DNA from: Burkholderiales bacterium
GTDB taxonomy: Bacteria > Pseudomonadota > Gammaproteobacteria > Burkholderiales > Burkholderiaceae_F
NCBI GenBank assembly: GCA_016716275.1
Contig: JADJWR010000002.1
Span: 124,001 to 188,000, forward strand
Direction of reading: 5' to 3'
DNA: 64,000 nt
The position numbers and the translations under genes are program-made. Below the pieces are notes generated by a model. That model did not search any database. It was given only the letters and a program-made list of their open reading frames with translations, and had not been told where the DNA came from. Shown piece by piece: positions 17,799 through 26,685 of the stretch. Position 1 is the first letter of the stretch, and every line of letters begins with the position of its first letter.

Positions 17799-18737
17799 TC
17801 ATCGGGAGATCAGCGCCAGCGTCAGCGGCACCGTCAATGCGGAAAGCGCGGTCGACAGCACCATGCTGGTGGCCACCGGTCCCTGCAACGCGTCGAACTC
17901 GCGCGCCATCAGGTAGACGTTAACGCCGACGGCGAGCGCCGACAGCAGCACCACCGCCTGTGTTTCGATCGGCGGCAGGCCGAGCGCCGCGGCCAGCGCC
18001 CAGACGACCAGCGGCTGCACCGCGAGCTTGATCGCGGTGATCGCCGCCGCCTCGCGCCAGCCGGCACGGATGCCGTACTCGGCCAGGCCCATGCCGAGCA
18101 CGATCAGCGACAGCGGGACCGCCGAGCTGCCGAGCAGCGACAACGGCGTGCCGAGCAGCGCCGGCAGCGGCAGGCCGGTCAGGCCGAAGGCGGCGCCGGC
18201 CAGCACCGAGGCGACGATCGGATTGGTCAGCACGCTGCGCAGCGTGTTGCCGAAGCCGCGCAGCGACAGCTCGCCGTGGCGCGCCCATTCGACCGACACC
18301 GTGACCAGCGTCCACAGGGTCAGCGAGTTGAACACCAGCACCAGCGCCACCGACGGCATCGCCGCCTCGCCGAGCGAGGCCTTGGCGATCGGCACGCCGA
18401 GCAGCACGTTGTTGGCGAAGATGCCGCCGAGGGCGAACACCGACTGCTCGACACCGTTGAGCCTGAACAGCCACAGGCCGACCATGCGGCCGAGCACGAA
18501 GACGATCAGGCAGCCGCCGAAGAAGGCGATCAGCAGCCGCGCGTCGACCGGCGGCAGCTTCGAGAAGTCGCTCATCAGGGAGAACAGCAGCGCCGGCACG
18601 GCCACCGCGAAGACGAACTTCGCCAGCGCGTCGCTGACCGCCTTCGGCCAGCGCCCGGAGGCTGCCAGCAGGTAACCGGCGAGCACCAGCGTGAACAGCG
18701 GCGCGGCGAGCTCGACGTGATGCAGGAAAGAGGACAC
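17799..18737 (-). CDS. AEC family (auxin efflux carrier-like) transporter
   Basis: The 312-residue integral membrane protein has about ten predicted helices and AEC features: an N-terminal half ending in GGIFANNVLLGVPIAKA with the conserved Asn-Pro-like break, and a C-terminal half with ALALGVNVYLMAREF. Bacterial members carry malonate, malate or other organic acids. It is followed 54 bases later by the D-2-hydroxyacid dehydrogenase gene. A hairpin (18809-18835) insulates it from the upstream TPR gene. Confidence 0.88.
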   Translation of the reverse strand: MSSFLHHVELAAPLFTLVLAGYLLAASGRWPKAVSDALAKFVFAVAVPALLFSLMSDFSKLPPVDARLLIAFFGGCLIVFVLGRMVGLWLFRLNGVEQSVFALGGIFANNVLLGVPIAKASLGEAAMPSVALVLVFNSLTLWTLVTVSVEWARHGELSLRGFGNTLRSVLTNPIVASVLAGAAFGLTGLPLPALLGTPLSLLGSSAVPLSLIVLGMGLAEYGIRAGWREAAAITAIKLAVQPLVVWALAAALGLPPIETQAVVLLSALAVGVNVYLMAREFDALQGPVATSMVLSTALSALTVPLTLALISR

Positions 18738-18808
18738 TGGGCGGCACCTGGCCTGGGCGCTCGCGCGGAGCGCGACGCCGCCCGACCGTACCGCGCGCAG
18801 TGTAGGGG

Positions 18809-18835
18809 CCGCCCGGCGCGCAGCGCGCCGGGCGG
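18809..18835 (-). terminator. GC-rich hairpin after the TPR gene
   Basis: CCGCCCGGCGCG (18809-18820) and CGCGCCGGGCGG (18824-18835) form a perfect 12-bp stem with a CAG loop, 36 bases past the TPR stop. No clear T-run follows. Confidence 0.55.
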
Positions 18836-18870
18836 CGCAGGCAGGCGGGGTGCGCCGCCTGCAGCGGGCG

Positions 18871-20199
18871 TCACGCCGCCTGGCGCAGGCCGGCCGAACG
18901 CTGCACTAGCAGCCGCGCCAGCGGGCTCGCCGGCCGCAGCGCGGCGCGCTCGGCGGCCAGCGCCGCGGCGAGCGGCGCATCGCCGCCGCGATAGGCGGCC
19001 TCGATCAACGTGAGGTCGATCACGTCGCGCTGCGCATGGCTGCCGCCGAAGCGCGCGGCGCCGCTGCGGATCGGTCGCAGCAGCTCGACGCACTCGGCGT
19101 ATCGGCCCTGGCCGAAGGCGCGGATCGCGCTGGCGGCGGCGTGACCGACGTCGCGCGTGAAGCCGGCGTTGTCGGCGTCGCCGGCCATCGCGGCGCGCTG
19201 CGCCTCGAGCACCGCCTGCTGCTCCTGCTCGCGGCCGCTGCCGACCAGGGCCATCATCGCGTGCATGTCGTTGAAGGCGTAGTTGCCGGCCGCCGCGATC
19301 GGCGCCCACAGGTCGGCCAGCTCGGCGAAGCGGCCGCGCACGTCGAGCCCGCGCAGGTGCAGGCGCCAGAGCATCGCCGAGGCGTCGATCATGTCGAGCA
19401 CGACGTTCGAGCGCCTGCCGAAGATCGGACCGTCGAACAGGCGCAGCACCTCGTCGACGGCACCGGTTTCGAGGTGATAAAGCGCCAGGTGCCACCAGTT
19501 GTGCACGGCGAAGAAGCTGTCTTCCGACCAGGCCTGGCTGTCGGCGGTCATCCAGGCGATGCCGTCGGCGGGCCGGTTGCGCATCTCATGCACGTGCGCC
19601 ACCGCGTGCCAGGCCCAGGTGTCGCGCCGCTCGAGCTCGACCGCGGCGCGGCCCGCCGCCTCGGCCTGCGCGTAGTCGCCGGTTTCCTCCAGGCCGAACG
19701 CGTGCATGCCGAGCAGTGCGTGGTAGCCGGGCATCGACCTGCTCCAGGCCGGCAGCGCCCGGGCAATCCGATCGCGCAGCATGCGCGAGTCGCCGCGGAA
19801 GAAATCGATCTGATGGCCGACCTGCAGCGCCAGCGCATCGCGCGGCCAGGCGATCGCCACGTCCTCGAGGACGCGGCCGGCCGCCCGCCAGCGGCCCTCG
19901 GCCAGCAGTCGCACGGCCTCGAGGTGGCCGCGCTCGCGTTCGTCGGCCGGCAGGCCGGCGGCTGCCGAGAAGCACTCGCGCGCCACCGGCAGCCCGGCGG
20001 GCTCGGTGCCCAGCAGGTGCAGGTAACCCTTCATTGCGTGTGCCATCACCATCTGCGGCGCCGCGGCGAGTGCGGCATCGACCGAGGCGAGCGGATCGCC
20101 GACATAGCAGCGCAACTGCTGCGCGGCGGTGTCGAAGTGGGCAACGCCCTCGGCGTTGGCGCCGGACAGGGCATGGCCGGCTGCGTCTACGTGTTTCAT
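18871..20199 (-). CDS. TTC38-like tetratricopeptide repeat protein
   Basis: The 442-residue soluble protein resembles the TTC38 family, not ordinary TPR arrays. Typical signatures are LLAEGRWRAAGRVLEDV, DALALQVGHQIDFFRGD, PGYHALLGMHAFGLEE, AWHAVAHVHEM, FFAVHNWWHLALYHLE and DMIDASAMLWRLHL. The histidine and tryptophan-rich core suggests an enzyme or a metal site rather than only a scaffold, but no activity is known. It is divergent from an AraC regulator (167-base gap), which may control it. A 7-bp inverted repeat (CGGAGCG/CGCTCCG) lies in its leader. Confidence 0.85.
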   Translation of the reverse strand: MKHVDAAGHALSGANAEGVAHFDTAAQQLRCYVGDPLASVDAALAAAPQMVMAHAMKGYLHLLGTEPAGLPVARECFSAAAGLPADERERGHLEAVRLLAEGRWRAAGRVLEDVAIAWPRDALALQVGHQIDFFRGDSRMLRDRIARALPAWSRSMPGYHALLGMHAFGLEETGDYAQAEAAGRAAVELERRDTWAWHAVAHVHEMRNRPADGIAWMTADSQAWSEDSFFAVHNWWHLALYHLETGAVDEVLRLFDGPIFGRRSNVVLDMIDASAMLWRLHLRGLDVRGRFAELADLWAPIAAAGNYAFNDMHAMMALVGSGREQEQQAVLEAQRAAMAGDADNAGFTRDVGHAAASAIRAFGQGRYAECVELLRPIRSGAARFGGSHAQRDVIDLTLIEAAYRGGDAPLAAALAAERAALRPASPLARLLVQRSAGLRQAA

Positions 20200-20366
20200 C
20201 GGACTCCTCCTTGGGAAAATCGGAGCGAGACTCGCCGCTCGGCGGCGCTCCGGAAGCAGGCCACCACTTTAGGAAGCGACTCGTGCGTACGCCATGGCCG
20301 GGCCGCCGCCGCTTGTGTCCGATCCGCCGCCGCGCGGTCGCACGACCCTGAACGGGGGATAGGCCG

Positions 20367-21308
20367 ATGGATGCACTTTCCGATGTGCTGCGTGTGATCC
20401 GTCTGGCCGGCGGTGTCTTCCTCGACGCCGCCTTCACGGCACCGTGGTGCGTCGTCTCGCGCGTCGGCCCCGAGGATTGCCCGGCCAGGCGGCTGCCGCC
20501 GAGCGTCGTTGCGTTCCACTACGTCATCGATGGCCGGATGCTGGTGCAGGGCGACGGCACGTCGCTTCAGGTGCGCGCCGGCCAGATGGTGCTGCTGCCG
20601 CGCAATGACCCGCACCTGCTCGCCAGCGACGCGGGACTGCAGCCGACCGACCCCGAGCCACTGGTGCAGCAGGTCGACGGCGGGCTGATTCGGCTGGCGT
20701 GCGGCGGCGGCGGCGCCGCCACCAGGCTGGTGTGCGGCTTCGTCGGCGCCGACGTGCGCCGGCATCCGCTGCTGGAGGCATTGCCCGGCGTCTTCGTGCT
20801 CGACCTGAACGGCAAGCCATGCGCCGAGTTCGTCGGCGCCTCGTTCCGCTACGCGGCGCAGGAGGTGGCCTCGGGTCGCCCGGGCTCGGAAACCGTGCTG
20901 GCCAAGCTGTCGGAACTGCTGTTCGTCGAGGCGGTGCGCAGTTACGCGGAGTCGCTGCCGCCTCGGCAGCAGGGCTGGCTCGCCGGCCTGCGCGATGCCG
21001 CGGTCGGCCGCGCGCTGGCGCTGATGCACGGCGATGTCGCCAGGCCGTGGACGACCGAGGAGCTGGCCGCCGCAGTGGCGCTGTCGCGCTCGGCCTTCGC
21101 CGAACGCTTCACGCAGCTGGTCGGTCAGCCGCCGATCAGCTATCTCACCGACTGGCGCATGCAGCTGGCGGCGGCACGGCTTCGCGAGACGCCGCGATCG
21201 ATTGCCCAGGTCGCAGGCGACCTCGGCTACGAGTCGGAGGCGAGCTTCACGCGCGCCTTCAAGCGCACCCATGGCCTCGCCCCCGGCAGATTCCGCAGCG
21301 GGCGGTGA
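20367..21308 (+). CDS. AraC family regulator with cupin N-terminal domain
   Basis: The 313-residue protein has an N-terminal cupin_6-type sensor domain (about residues 20-200, with VVAFHYVIDGRM and MVLLPRNDPH). The C-terminal AraC domain has two helix-turn-helix units (about 215-310), with WTTEELAAAVALSRSAFAERF, IAQVAGDLGYESEASFTRAF and the closing GLAPGRFR. The effector is unknown. It is divergent from the TTC38-like gene and lies 76 bases before a monooxygenase-fold gene, so either may be its target. Confidence 0.92.
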   Translation: MDALSDVLRVIRLAGGVFLDAAFTAPWCVVSRVGPEDCPARRLPPSVVAFHYVIDGRMLVQGDGTSLQVRAGQMVLLPRNDPHLLASDAGLQPTDPEPLVQQVDGGLIRLACGGGGAATRLVCGFVGADVRRHPLLEALPGVFVLDLNGKPCAEFVGASFRYAAQEVASGRPGSETVLAKLSELLFVEAVRSYAESLPPRQQGWLAGLRDAAVGRALALMHGDVARPWTTEELAAAVALSRSAFAERFTQLVGQPPISYLTDWRMQLAAARLRETPRSIAQVAGDLGYESEASFTRAFKRTHGLAPGRFRSGR

Positions 21309-21384
21309 CCTGTGCGCGCTGCCGGACGATGCCGCGCGCGCGATGGGTACGATGCCGGTCGGAACCGACGCTATGGAGCAGCCG

Positions 21385-21693
21385 ATGATTCTCGAACTTG
21401 CCGACATCCGCATTCATCCCGGTCAGCAGGCTGCCTTCGACGAGGCGATTCGCCGTGGGCTGGACACCGTCATCAGCACGGCCAGGGGCTTCCGCGGCTA
21501 CAAGGTCAACAAGGGCATCGAGTCGCCGGAGCGCTATCTGCTGATGATCTTCTGGGAGCGCCTCGAGGACCACACGGTCGAGTTCCGCGGCTCTGCCGCC
21601 TTCGGCCAGTGGCGGGCGATCGTCGGGCCATTTTTCGCCCAGCCGCCGACCGTCGAGCACTTCAGCCTGCTGGCCAAGTCGGCCGGTGCCTGA
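21385..21693 (+). CDS. Antibiotic biosynthesis monooxygenase (ABM) domain protein
   Basis: This 102-residue single ABM-domain protein runs ILELADIRIHPGQQAAFDEA, then FRGYKVNKGIESPERYLLMIFW, then HTVEFRGSAAFGQW and a C-terminal VEHFSLL. ATG 21385 is chosen because GGAG sits 6 bases upstream and homology begins at ILELADI. ATG 21373 is an in-frame alternative. ABM proteins are cofactor-free oxygenases or small ferredoxin-like folds, and many have no known substrate. It follows the AraC gene on the same strand. Confidence 0.82.
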   Translation: MILELADIRIHPGQQAAFDEAIRRGLDTVISTARGFRGYKVNKGIESPERYLLMIFWERLEDHTVEFRGSAAFGQWRAIVGPFFAQPPTVEHFSLLAKSAGA

Positions 21694-21754
21694 GGCCGCC
21701 GGAAAGCTCGGCCGGCGACCCCCTCCCTAGCCCGGGATGGCATCAGGTACCGTC

Positions 21755-21783
21755 TTGCCGTTACTTTGCCGATCAGATATTTA
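21755..21783 (+). promoter_or_regulatory. Predicted sigma-70 promoter of the cytosolic GGDEF-EAL gene
   Basis: TTGCCG (21755-21760) and TATTTA (21778-21783) are separated by 17 bases in an unusually AT-rich 100-base stretch before the gene. The sequence CGTTACTTT occurs both inside the spacer region and again near 21800. Confidence 0.45.
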
Positions 21784-21866
21784 CGAACGAAAATCGATGC
21801 GTTACTTTAGGTTCGTGGCTAATCCATCGGCATTGCCAAGATGAGCGGTAGACGTCCGGCCGGGGC

Positions 21867-23291
21867 ATGAGCGACCCGGCCACGTTCAGCAGCCGACCGC
21901 GGTTCGGTGACCCGGCGTCACCGGACGATCTTCCCCCCACCCTGCACAGCAGATTCGCCATTCGGCGCGACCAGGCCGGCGAGGCCGTGCGACCAACCAA
22001 CGTCGTCGGTCCGGCGGCCTTCTTCGAGCGCCTGCAGCAGTCGCTGAGCGGACCCGCCGCGTCACTGGCGCTGCTGGTCATCGACATCAGCGACTTCCAT
22101 TCGATCAACCAGGCACACGGCTTCCCGGTCGGCGACCGCTTTCTCGAACAGGTCGCCCGCCGCCTCGCCGCGCAGCTGCGCGCCGACGACCTTCTCACCC
22201 GGCTCGGCGGCGACGAATTCGCGGTGCTGCTGTTGGACGTCTTCGATTCGGCGGCCGCGGTGGCGGCGGCGCGCGACAGCCTGCGTGCACTGGCCGACCC
22301 GTTCGACCTGAACGATCGGCCACACGCGGTGTCTGCGTGCGTCGGCGTATCGCTCAGCCCGGGCCAGAGCCGTGACGTGCGCACGCTGCTCGCCGCGTCG
22401 CGCGCTGCGCTGCGCAGCGCCAAGGAGGCCGGGCTCGACGTGGTCGTCGCCCAGCCCGGCACGGGCGAAGCCTGGGGATCGTCGTCGTCTCGGCTGTGGC
22501 CGGCAGCCGGCCAGCGCGGCATGGTCAGCGGGCGCGAGGTTCGCGACGGGCTGCTGCGCGGCGAGTTCAAGGTCCACTATCAGCCGATCCACAACTTCGG
22601 CACCGGTCGGGTCGACACCCTCGAGGCGCTGGTGCGCTGGCGGCACCCGACCCGCGGCCTGCTGTCACCGGGCGTGTTTCTGCCGGCCGCCGAGCGCGCC
22701 GGCCTGGCGCACGTGATCAGCGTTCGCGTGCTCGACTGCGCCTGCGACAGCCTGCGCCGCTGGCGCACGCACGGCCACCGGCAGCTGCGGGTGGCGGTGA
22801 ACCTGTCGGCGCAGGACTTCCGGCGCGACGATTTCGCCGGCACGGTCGCCTCCACCCTGGAGCGTCACGCGCTGCCGCCGTCTTCGCTCGAGCTCGAGCT
22901 GACCGAGCACGAGCAACTCGACGACGAGGCGGCGGTCTCGCAGGCTGCCGAGCTCGCCCGCCAGGGCGTCGCGCTGACGATCGACGATTTCGGCGTCAAG
23001 TACTCGTCGCTGCGTTACCTGCACCGGCTGCCGGTGCAGGCGCTGAAGGTCGACCGCAGCTTCGTGCACGACGTCGGTCGCTCGGCGGCCAGCAACTCGA
23101 TCGTCTCGGCCGTCATCGGCATCGCCAGCAAGATGGGATTGCGGCTGGTCGCCGAAGGAGTCGAGGAAGTGCGGCAGATGACGGAGCTGCGCCGGCTCGG
23201 CTGCCACATCATGCAGGGCTTCCTGTTCAGCCCGCCGGTGCCGGCCGACGCCGTCGGCGGCTACCTCGACCGCACCGCACGGGCGGCCTGA
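21867..23291 (+). CDS. Cytosolic GGDEF-EAL protein
   Basis: The 474-residue protein lacks a membrane helix or recognised sensor domain. GGDEF is intact at 114-118, preceded by a divergent DISDFHSINQAHGF. The EAL domain keeps EAL (253-255), AVNLSAQDF, ELELTE, IDDFG, LKVDRSFV and VAEGVEE. The loop after DDFG reads VKYSS instead of TGYSS, and the Ser after LTE is His, so phosphodiesterase activity is plausible but not assured. It is a single gene after a promoter-like region. Confidence 0.9.
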   Translation: MSDPATFSSRPRFGDPASPDDLPPTLHSRFAIRRDQAGEAVRPTNVVGPAAFFERLQQSLSGPAASLALLVIDISDFHSINQAHGFPVGDRFLEQVARRLAAQLRADDLLTRLGGDEFAVLLLDVFDSAAAVAAARDSLRALADPFDLNDRPHAVSACVGVSLSPGQSRDVRTLLAASRAALRSAKEAGLDVVVAQPGTGEAWGSSSSRLWPAAGQRGMVSGREVRDGLLRGEFKVHYQPIHNFGTGRVDTLEALVRWRHPTRGLLSPGVFLPAAERAGLAHVISVRVLDCACDSLRRWRTHGHRQLRVAVNLSAQDFRRDDFAGTVASTLERHALPPSSLELELTEHEQLDDEAAVSQAAELARQGVALTIDDFGVKYSSLRYLHRLPVQALKVDRSFVHDVGRSAASNSIVSAVIGIASKMGLRLVAEGVEEVRQMTELRRLGCHIMQGFLFSPPVPADAVGGYLDRTARAA

Positions 23292-23443
23292 CGGCCGACC
23301 CGCCTGACGGCGCACCGCGCCGTTGCCGCATCCCCCTTTCCTGCAACGGCGCTTCGTGATCGGCGTCGGCGGCCCGACAATTGCCGCGCGCGGCCGCCGA
23401 CGTGGCGGCCGATCATCGGCAACGACGGCAACGGAGGGCGACG

Positions 23444-24640
23444 ATGGCGCGCAGCACTGCCAGTTCGACCAGCAGGACGGCCAACCGCGCGCGCAGGGCG
23501 AGCGCGGCGAAGGGCGCGCGCCGCGCCGTGCTGCTGGTGGCCACGCGCAAGGGCGCCTGGCTGCTGCACAGCGATGCCTCGCGCCGCGCCTGGCGACTCG
23601 ACGGGCCGCACTTCCTCGGCCACGTCATCCACCACCTGGTGCTCGATCCGCGCGACGGCCGCACGCTGCTGGCGGCGGCGAAGACCGGGCACCTCGGGCC
23701 GACGGTGTTCCGCTCGACCGATCTGGGCCGCACCTGGAAGGAGGCGGCGAAGCCGCCGGCCTTCGCCAGGCGCGCCGACGGCAGCGGTCGCGCGGTCGAC
23801 CACACCTTCTGGCTGACGCCGTCGACCGCCGCCGAGCCGGGCGTCTGGTATGCCGGCACCTCGCCGCAGGGGCTGTTCCGCTCGGACGACGGCGGCGCGA
23901 CCTGGGCGCCGTTTTCCTGCATCAACGACGACCCGCAGTACCGGAAGTGGTTCGGCACAGTGCAGGACGGCACGCCCGACGGGCCGAAGCTGCACTCGAT
24001 CATCGTCGACCCGCGCGACCCGAAGCACCTGTACTTCGGCATGTCGGGCGGCGGCGTGCACGAGTCGACCGACGGCGGCGCCACCTTCCGCACGCTGATC
24101 GACGGGCTCGACGTGGTCGAGGGCTTCCCGGGCGACGATCCGGCCGTGCACGACCCGCACTGCATCCGCCTGTGCCCGGGCAACCCGGACCGGCTCTACC
24201 AGCAGAACCACTGCGGCATCTACCGCATCGACCGGCCGTCGAACACCTGGGTGCGCATCGGCAGGAAGATGCCGAAGAAGGTCGGCGATATCGGCTTCAA
24301 CATGGTGGTGCACCCGCGCGATGACAGTACCGCGTGGGTGCTGCCGATGGACGGGCAGACGGTTTGGCCGCGCACCAGCCCCGACGGCAAGCCCGCCGTC
24401 TATGGCACGCGCAACGGCGGCAGCAGCTGGCAGCGGCTCGATGCCGGACTGCCGGGCGAGCAGGCCTGGTGGACGGTGAAGCGGCAGGCGATGTGCGCCG
24501 ACGCCGGTGAGCCGGTCGGCCTGTACTTCGGCACCACCGCCGGCGAGTTGTGGGCGAGCCGCGACGAAGGCGCGCAGTGGAAGTGCATCGCCCGCGGCCT
24601 GCCCGAGATCTACGCGGTCGAGGCGGGCGAACTGCGCTAG
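23444..24640 (+). CDS. BNR/Asp-box beta-propeller protein
   Basis: The 398-residue protein starts at ATG 23444 after GGAGGG. A basic, Ser/Thr-rich N-terminus (about 30 residues) precedes a propeller with at least five Asp-box motifs: STDLGRTW, SDDGGATW, STDGGATF, TRNGGSSW and SRDEGAQW. Asp-boxes occur in sialidases and many non-enzymatic propellers. The sialidase catalytic arginines are not evident, so glycosidase activity is doubtful. No signal peptide is clear. The MoaD-like gene begins 12 bases downstream, so the two are one transcript. Confidence 0.88.
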   Translation: MARSTASSTSRTANRARRASAAKGARRAVLLVATRKGAWLLHSDASRRAWRLDGPHFLGHVIHHLVLDPRDGRTLLAAAKTGHLGPTVFRSTDLGRTWKEAAKPPAFARRADGSGRAVDHTFWLTPSTAAEPGVWYAGTSPQGLFRSDDGGATWAPFSCINDDPQYRKWFGTVQDGTPDGPKLHSIIVDPRDPKHLYFGMSGGGVHESTDGGATFRTLIDGLDVVEGFPGDDPAVHDPHCIRLCPGNPDRLYQQNHCGIYRIDRPSNTWVRIGRKMPKKVGDIGFNMVVHPRDDSTAWVLPMDGQTVWPRTSPDGKPAVYGTRNGGSSWQRLDAGLPGEQAWWTVKRQAMCADAGEPVGLYFGTTAGELWASRDEGAQWKCIARGLPEIYAVEAGELR

Positions 24641-24652
24641 CGCCGCGCGGCG

Positions 24653-24913
24653 ATGAAGGTGCTGATCCCCAGCCCGCTGCGCTCCTACACCGCCGAGCGC
24701 AGCTGGGTCGAGGCACAGGGCGGCACGCTCGGCGAGGTGCTCGACGATCTCGACCGCCGCTTTGCGGGCATCCGCTTCCGCATGATCGACGAGCAGGAGA
24801 ACATGCGCCGGCACATCCGCTTCTTCGTCAACGGCGAACAGACTTTCGACCTGCACCTGCCGCTGCGGCCGACCGACGAGCTTTGCATCGTGCAGGCGCT
24901 CAGCGGCGGCTGA
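24653..24913 (+). CDS. MoaD/ThiS-family ubiquitin-like protein
   Basis: The 86-residue protein has the beta-grasp pattern of MoaD/ThiS (KVLIPSPLRSYT, then GTLGEVLDDLDRRFAG, then HIRFFVNGEQ). It ends exactly in Gly-Gly, the residue pair that is activated as thiocarboxylate or isopeptide. No MoaE, MoeB, ThiF or ThiG gene is nearby. Its pairing with a BNR propeller, instead of molybdopterin genes, suggests a separate sulfur-carrier or modifier role. That role is unknown. Confidence 0.9.
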   Translation: MKVLIPSPLRSYTAERSWVEAQGGTLGEVLDDLDRRFAGIRFRMIDEQENMRRHIRFFVNGEQTFDLHLPLRPTDELCIVQALSGG

Positions 24914-24988
24914 CGAACGACCGGCCGGCCGAACCGAAAGGACCGGCAAAGCATGTCGCCGGTCTGCGATCTCGGCGAGCTGTCCGTA

Positions 24989-25016
24989 CCGGCACGGCTG
25001 CGGACAGCCGTGCCGG
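24989..25016. terminator. Shared hairpin between convergent genes
   Basis: CCGGCACGGCT (24989-24999) and AGCCGTGCCGG (25006-25016) form an 11-bp stem around GCGGAC. It sits between the MoaD-like gene and the end of the opposing cytochrome gene, and could serve both strands. Confidence 0.65.
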
Positions 25017-25026
25017 ATCCGGCGGC

Positions 25027-25626
25027 CTACTTCTGCGCCACTGCTGCGCCCGGCGGCAGCGGCTCGGGCACGCGGTTGCGGATTGCCGGGATCGACTGCA
25101 GGTAGGCGAAGATCGCCTCCAGGTCTTCGTCGGTGAAGTTGTTGTAGACCAGGACCGGCATCGGCGGCAGCACCTCACGGCCGCGGCCCATGTGGCGGCC
25201 GCTGCGGATGGTCTCGACGAAGTTGCGCTTCGTCCACTTGCCCAGTCCGGTCTCGGGATCGGGCGTCAGGTTGGCGGTGAAGCTCACGCCCCACGGCCCG
25301 GCCCAGGCGGTGTTGGTGGCGGCGAATGCAGCGATCCACGGCGCCTCGAGCTTCGGCGGCGGCGGCACCTGGAAGTCCTGCGGGTGGCCGGAAAGGGCCC
25401 GCGTCATGTCGGGCGCGGGGCCGTTCGCACCCATTTTCCACGGCGTGTGGCAGTCGTGGCAGGCGGCGGTGGAGACGATGTACTTGCCGCGGGCGATCTT
25501 CTCGGCGGCCGTCTGCGCCGTCGCCTGCGCCGAGAAGGCGAGTGACAGCGCGGCGACGGCGAGCGGCACGGCAAAGGTCAGGGCGGAGCGGGCGATGCGG
25601 CGGGCGGTTGCGTGTTTCATGGTCAT
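25027..25626 (-). CDS. Periplasmic c-type cytochrome, one heme
   Basis: The 199-residue protein has a signal peptide (ending QATAQ, about residue 38) and one CxxCH heme site (CHDCH). HMGRGREVLPPMPVLVYNN supplies the likely Met ligand, followed by the cytochrome c end FTDEDLEAIFAYLQSIPAI. It would carry electrons in the periplasm. Starts at 25626 (MTMKH) and 25620 (MKH) are both possible. Its start overlaps the stop of the larger cytochrome gene by the ATGA arrangement, so the two are co-translated. Confidence 0.88.
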   Translation of the reverse strand: MTMKHATARRIARSALTFAVPLAVAALSLAFSAQATAQTAAEKIARGKYIVSTAACHDCHTPWKMGANGPAPDMTRALSGHPQDFQVPPPPKLEAPWIAAFAATNTAWAGPWGVSFTANLTPDPETGLGKWTKRNFVETIRSGRHMGRGREVLPPMPVLVYNNFTDEDLEAIFAYLQSIPAIRNRVPEPLPPGAAVAQK

Positions 25627-26672
25627 TTCTCCTCTACGGTGGGCAGGTCGGTCTTGATCCAGCGCTCGATCAGCGCGATTGCTTCACTGTCCGAGACCTT
25701 CACGCCGAGTGGCGGCATGCGGGCCATCGGGTTGGCTGTCTTCATGCGCACGGCGAGCACGCTGTCGGCATCGCTGCCGGCGACCAGCCGCTTCGACTGG
25801 CTGCCGTCGTGCGGGCGGAAACGGCTCGCGTGGCCGAGCAGCGACTGCAGCGTCCGCTCGGCACTGGCCTGCGGCGCGGCGGCCTGCTGAGCGAGTGCCA
25901 GGTCGAGCGAGGCGAGCGCGCCGCTGTCGTTGTGGCAGTGGCCGCAGTTGCCGTGCAGGTAGCCGAGCGCCGCGCGCGCCGTGGGCGATGCGGCGGCGAC
26001 GCGCGGCGGGTTCTCCAGCAGCCGCTGTGGCAGGTTGCGGATCACGCCGCGCGCGGCGAGGCTCCTCAGGTCGGCCAACTGCGGCGTCTTCGCATCGGCA
26101 TGCGGTGCCAGCGGGTCGCGGTCGGGCGACAGCTGCAGCGCGCTGAAGCCGAGCACCGGCGTGGCGCCGCCGTCGTGGCAGGCGAGGCAGTCGAGCCGTC
26201 CCGGGACCGCGTAGCGCCCGCCGGGTGCCGAAGCCACGGCAATCGCGGTGCCGCGCGGCGGCGCCAGCTCGGCATCGGTGCCCTGCTCGTTCCACACATA
26301 GGCGGCGAAGCGCCAGGAGCCATCGGCCAGACGCTCGACGAATCGCGTCTCGACCGACCTGCCGTAGCTGAATTCCTTCCACAGCTTGGTGCCGACCGGG
26401 AAATCCCAGGCATCCGGCTTCGATGCGTCGATCGACGCACCCGGCGGCAGCGAGAGCCAGCGCCGCTTGCCGGTGCCGTCGGACCACAGCGGGTACTGCG
26501 GCGAGAAGGCGATGTGCTCGGCGCGCACCGTGGTCGTGCCGGGTACGAACAGTCCGGTGTCGCTCAGCCGCTGCGGCAGCGGCGGCGGATCGACGTTCGC
26601 GGCGTCCGCGCGCACGCCGCCGGCGGTCGCAATGACCACCACCGCGGCAGCAAGGATGTCGAAGGCTTTCAT
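25623..26672 (-). CDS. Exported protein with two c-type heme motifs (TIGR03806-like)
   Basis: The 349-residue protein has a signal peptide (about residues 1-23) and two CxxCH motifs: CLACH and CGHCH. The N-terminal block LSDTGLF..IAFSPQYPLWSDGTGKRRWLSLPPG and WDFPVGTKLWKEFSY is characteristic of the SO_2930/HNE_0200 (TIGR03806-like) cytochromes. Near the end, NPMARMPPLG provides a possible Met ligand. Function in the family is unknown; electron transfer in the periplasm is inferred. It is co-transcribed with the small cytochrome. Confidence 0.85.
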   Translation of the reverse strand: MKAFDILAAAVVVIATAGGVRADAANVDPPPLPQRLSDTGLFVPGTTTVRAEHIAFSPQYPLWSDGTGKRRWLSLPPGASIDASKPDAWDFPVGTKLWKEFSYGRSVETRFVERLADGSWRFAAYVWNEQGTDAELAPPRGTAIAVASAPGGRYAVPGRLDCLACHDGGATPVLGFSALQLSPDRDPLAPHADAKTPQLADLRSLAARGVIRNLPQRLLENPPRVAAASPTARAALGYLHGNCGHCHNDSGALASLDLALAQQAAAPQASAERTLQSLLGHASRFRPHDGSQSKRLVAGSDADSVLAVRMKTANPMARMPPLGVKVSDSEAIALIERWIKTDLPTVEEK

Positions 26673-26685
26673 GGCGATGCTTCGC

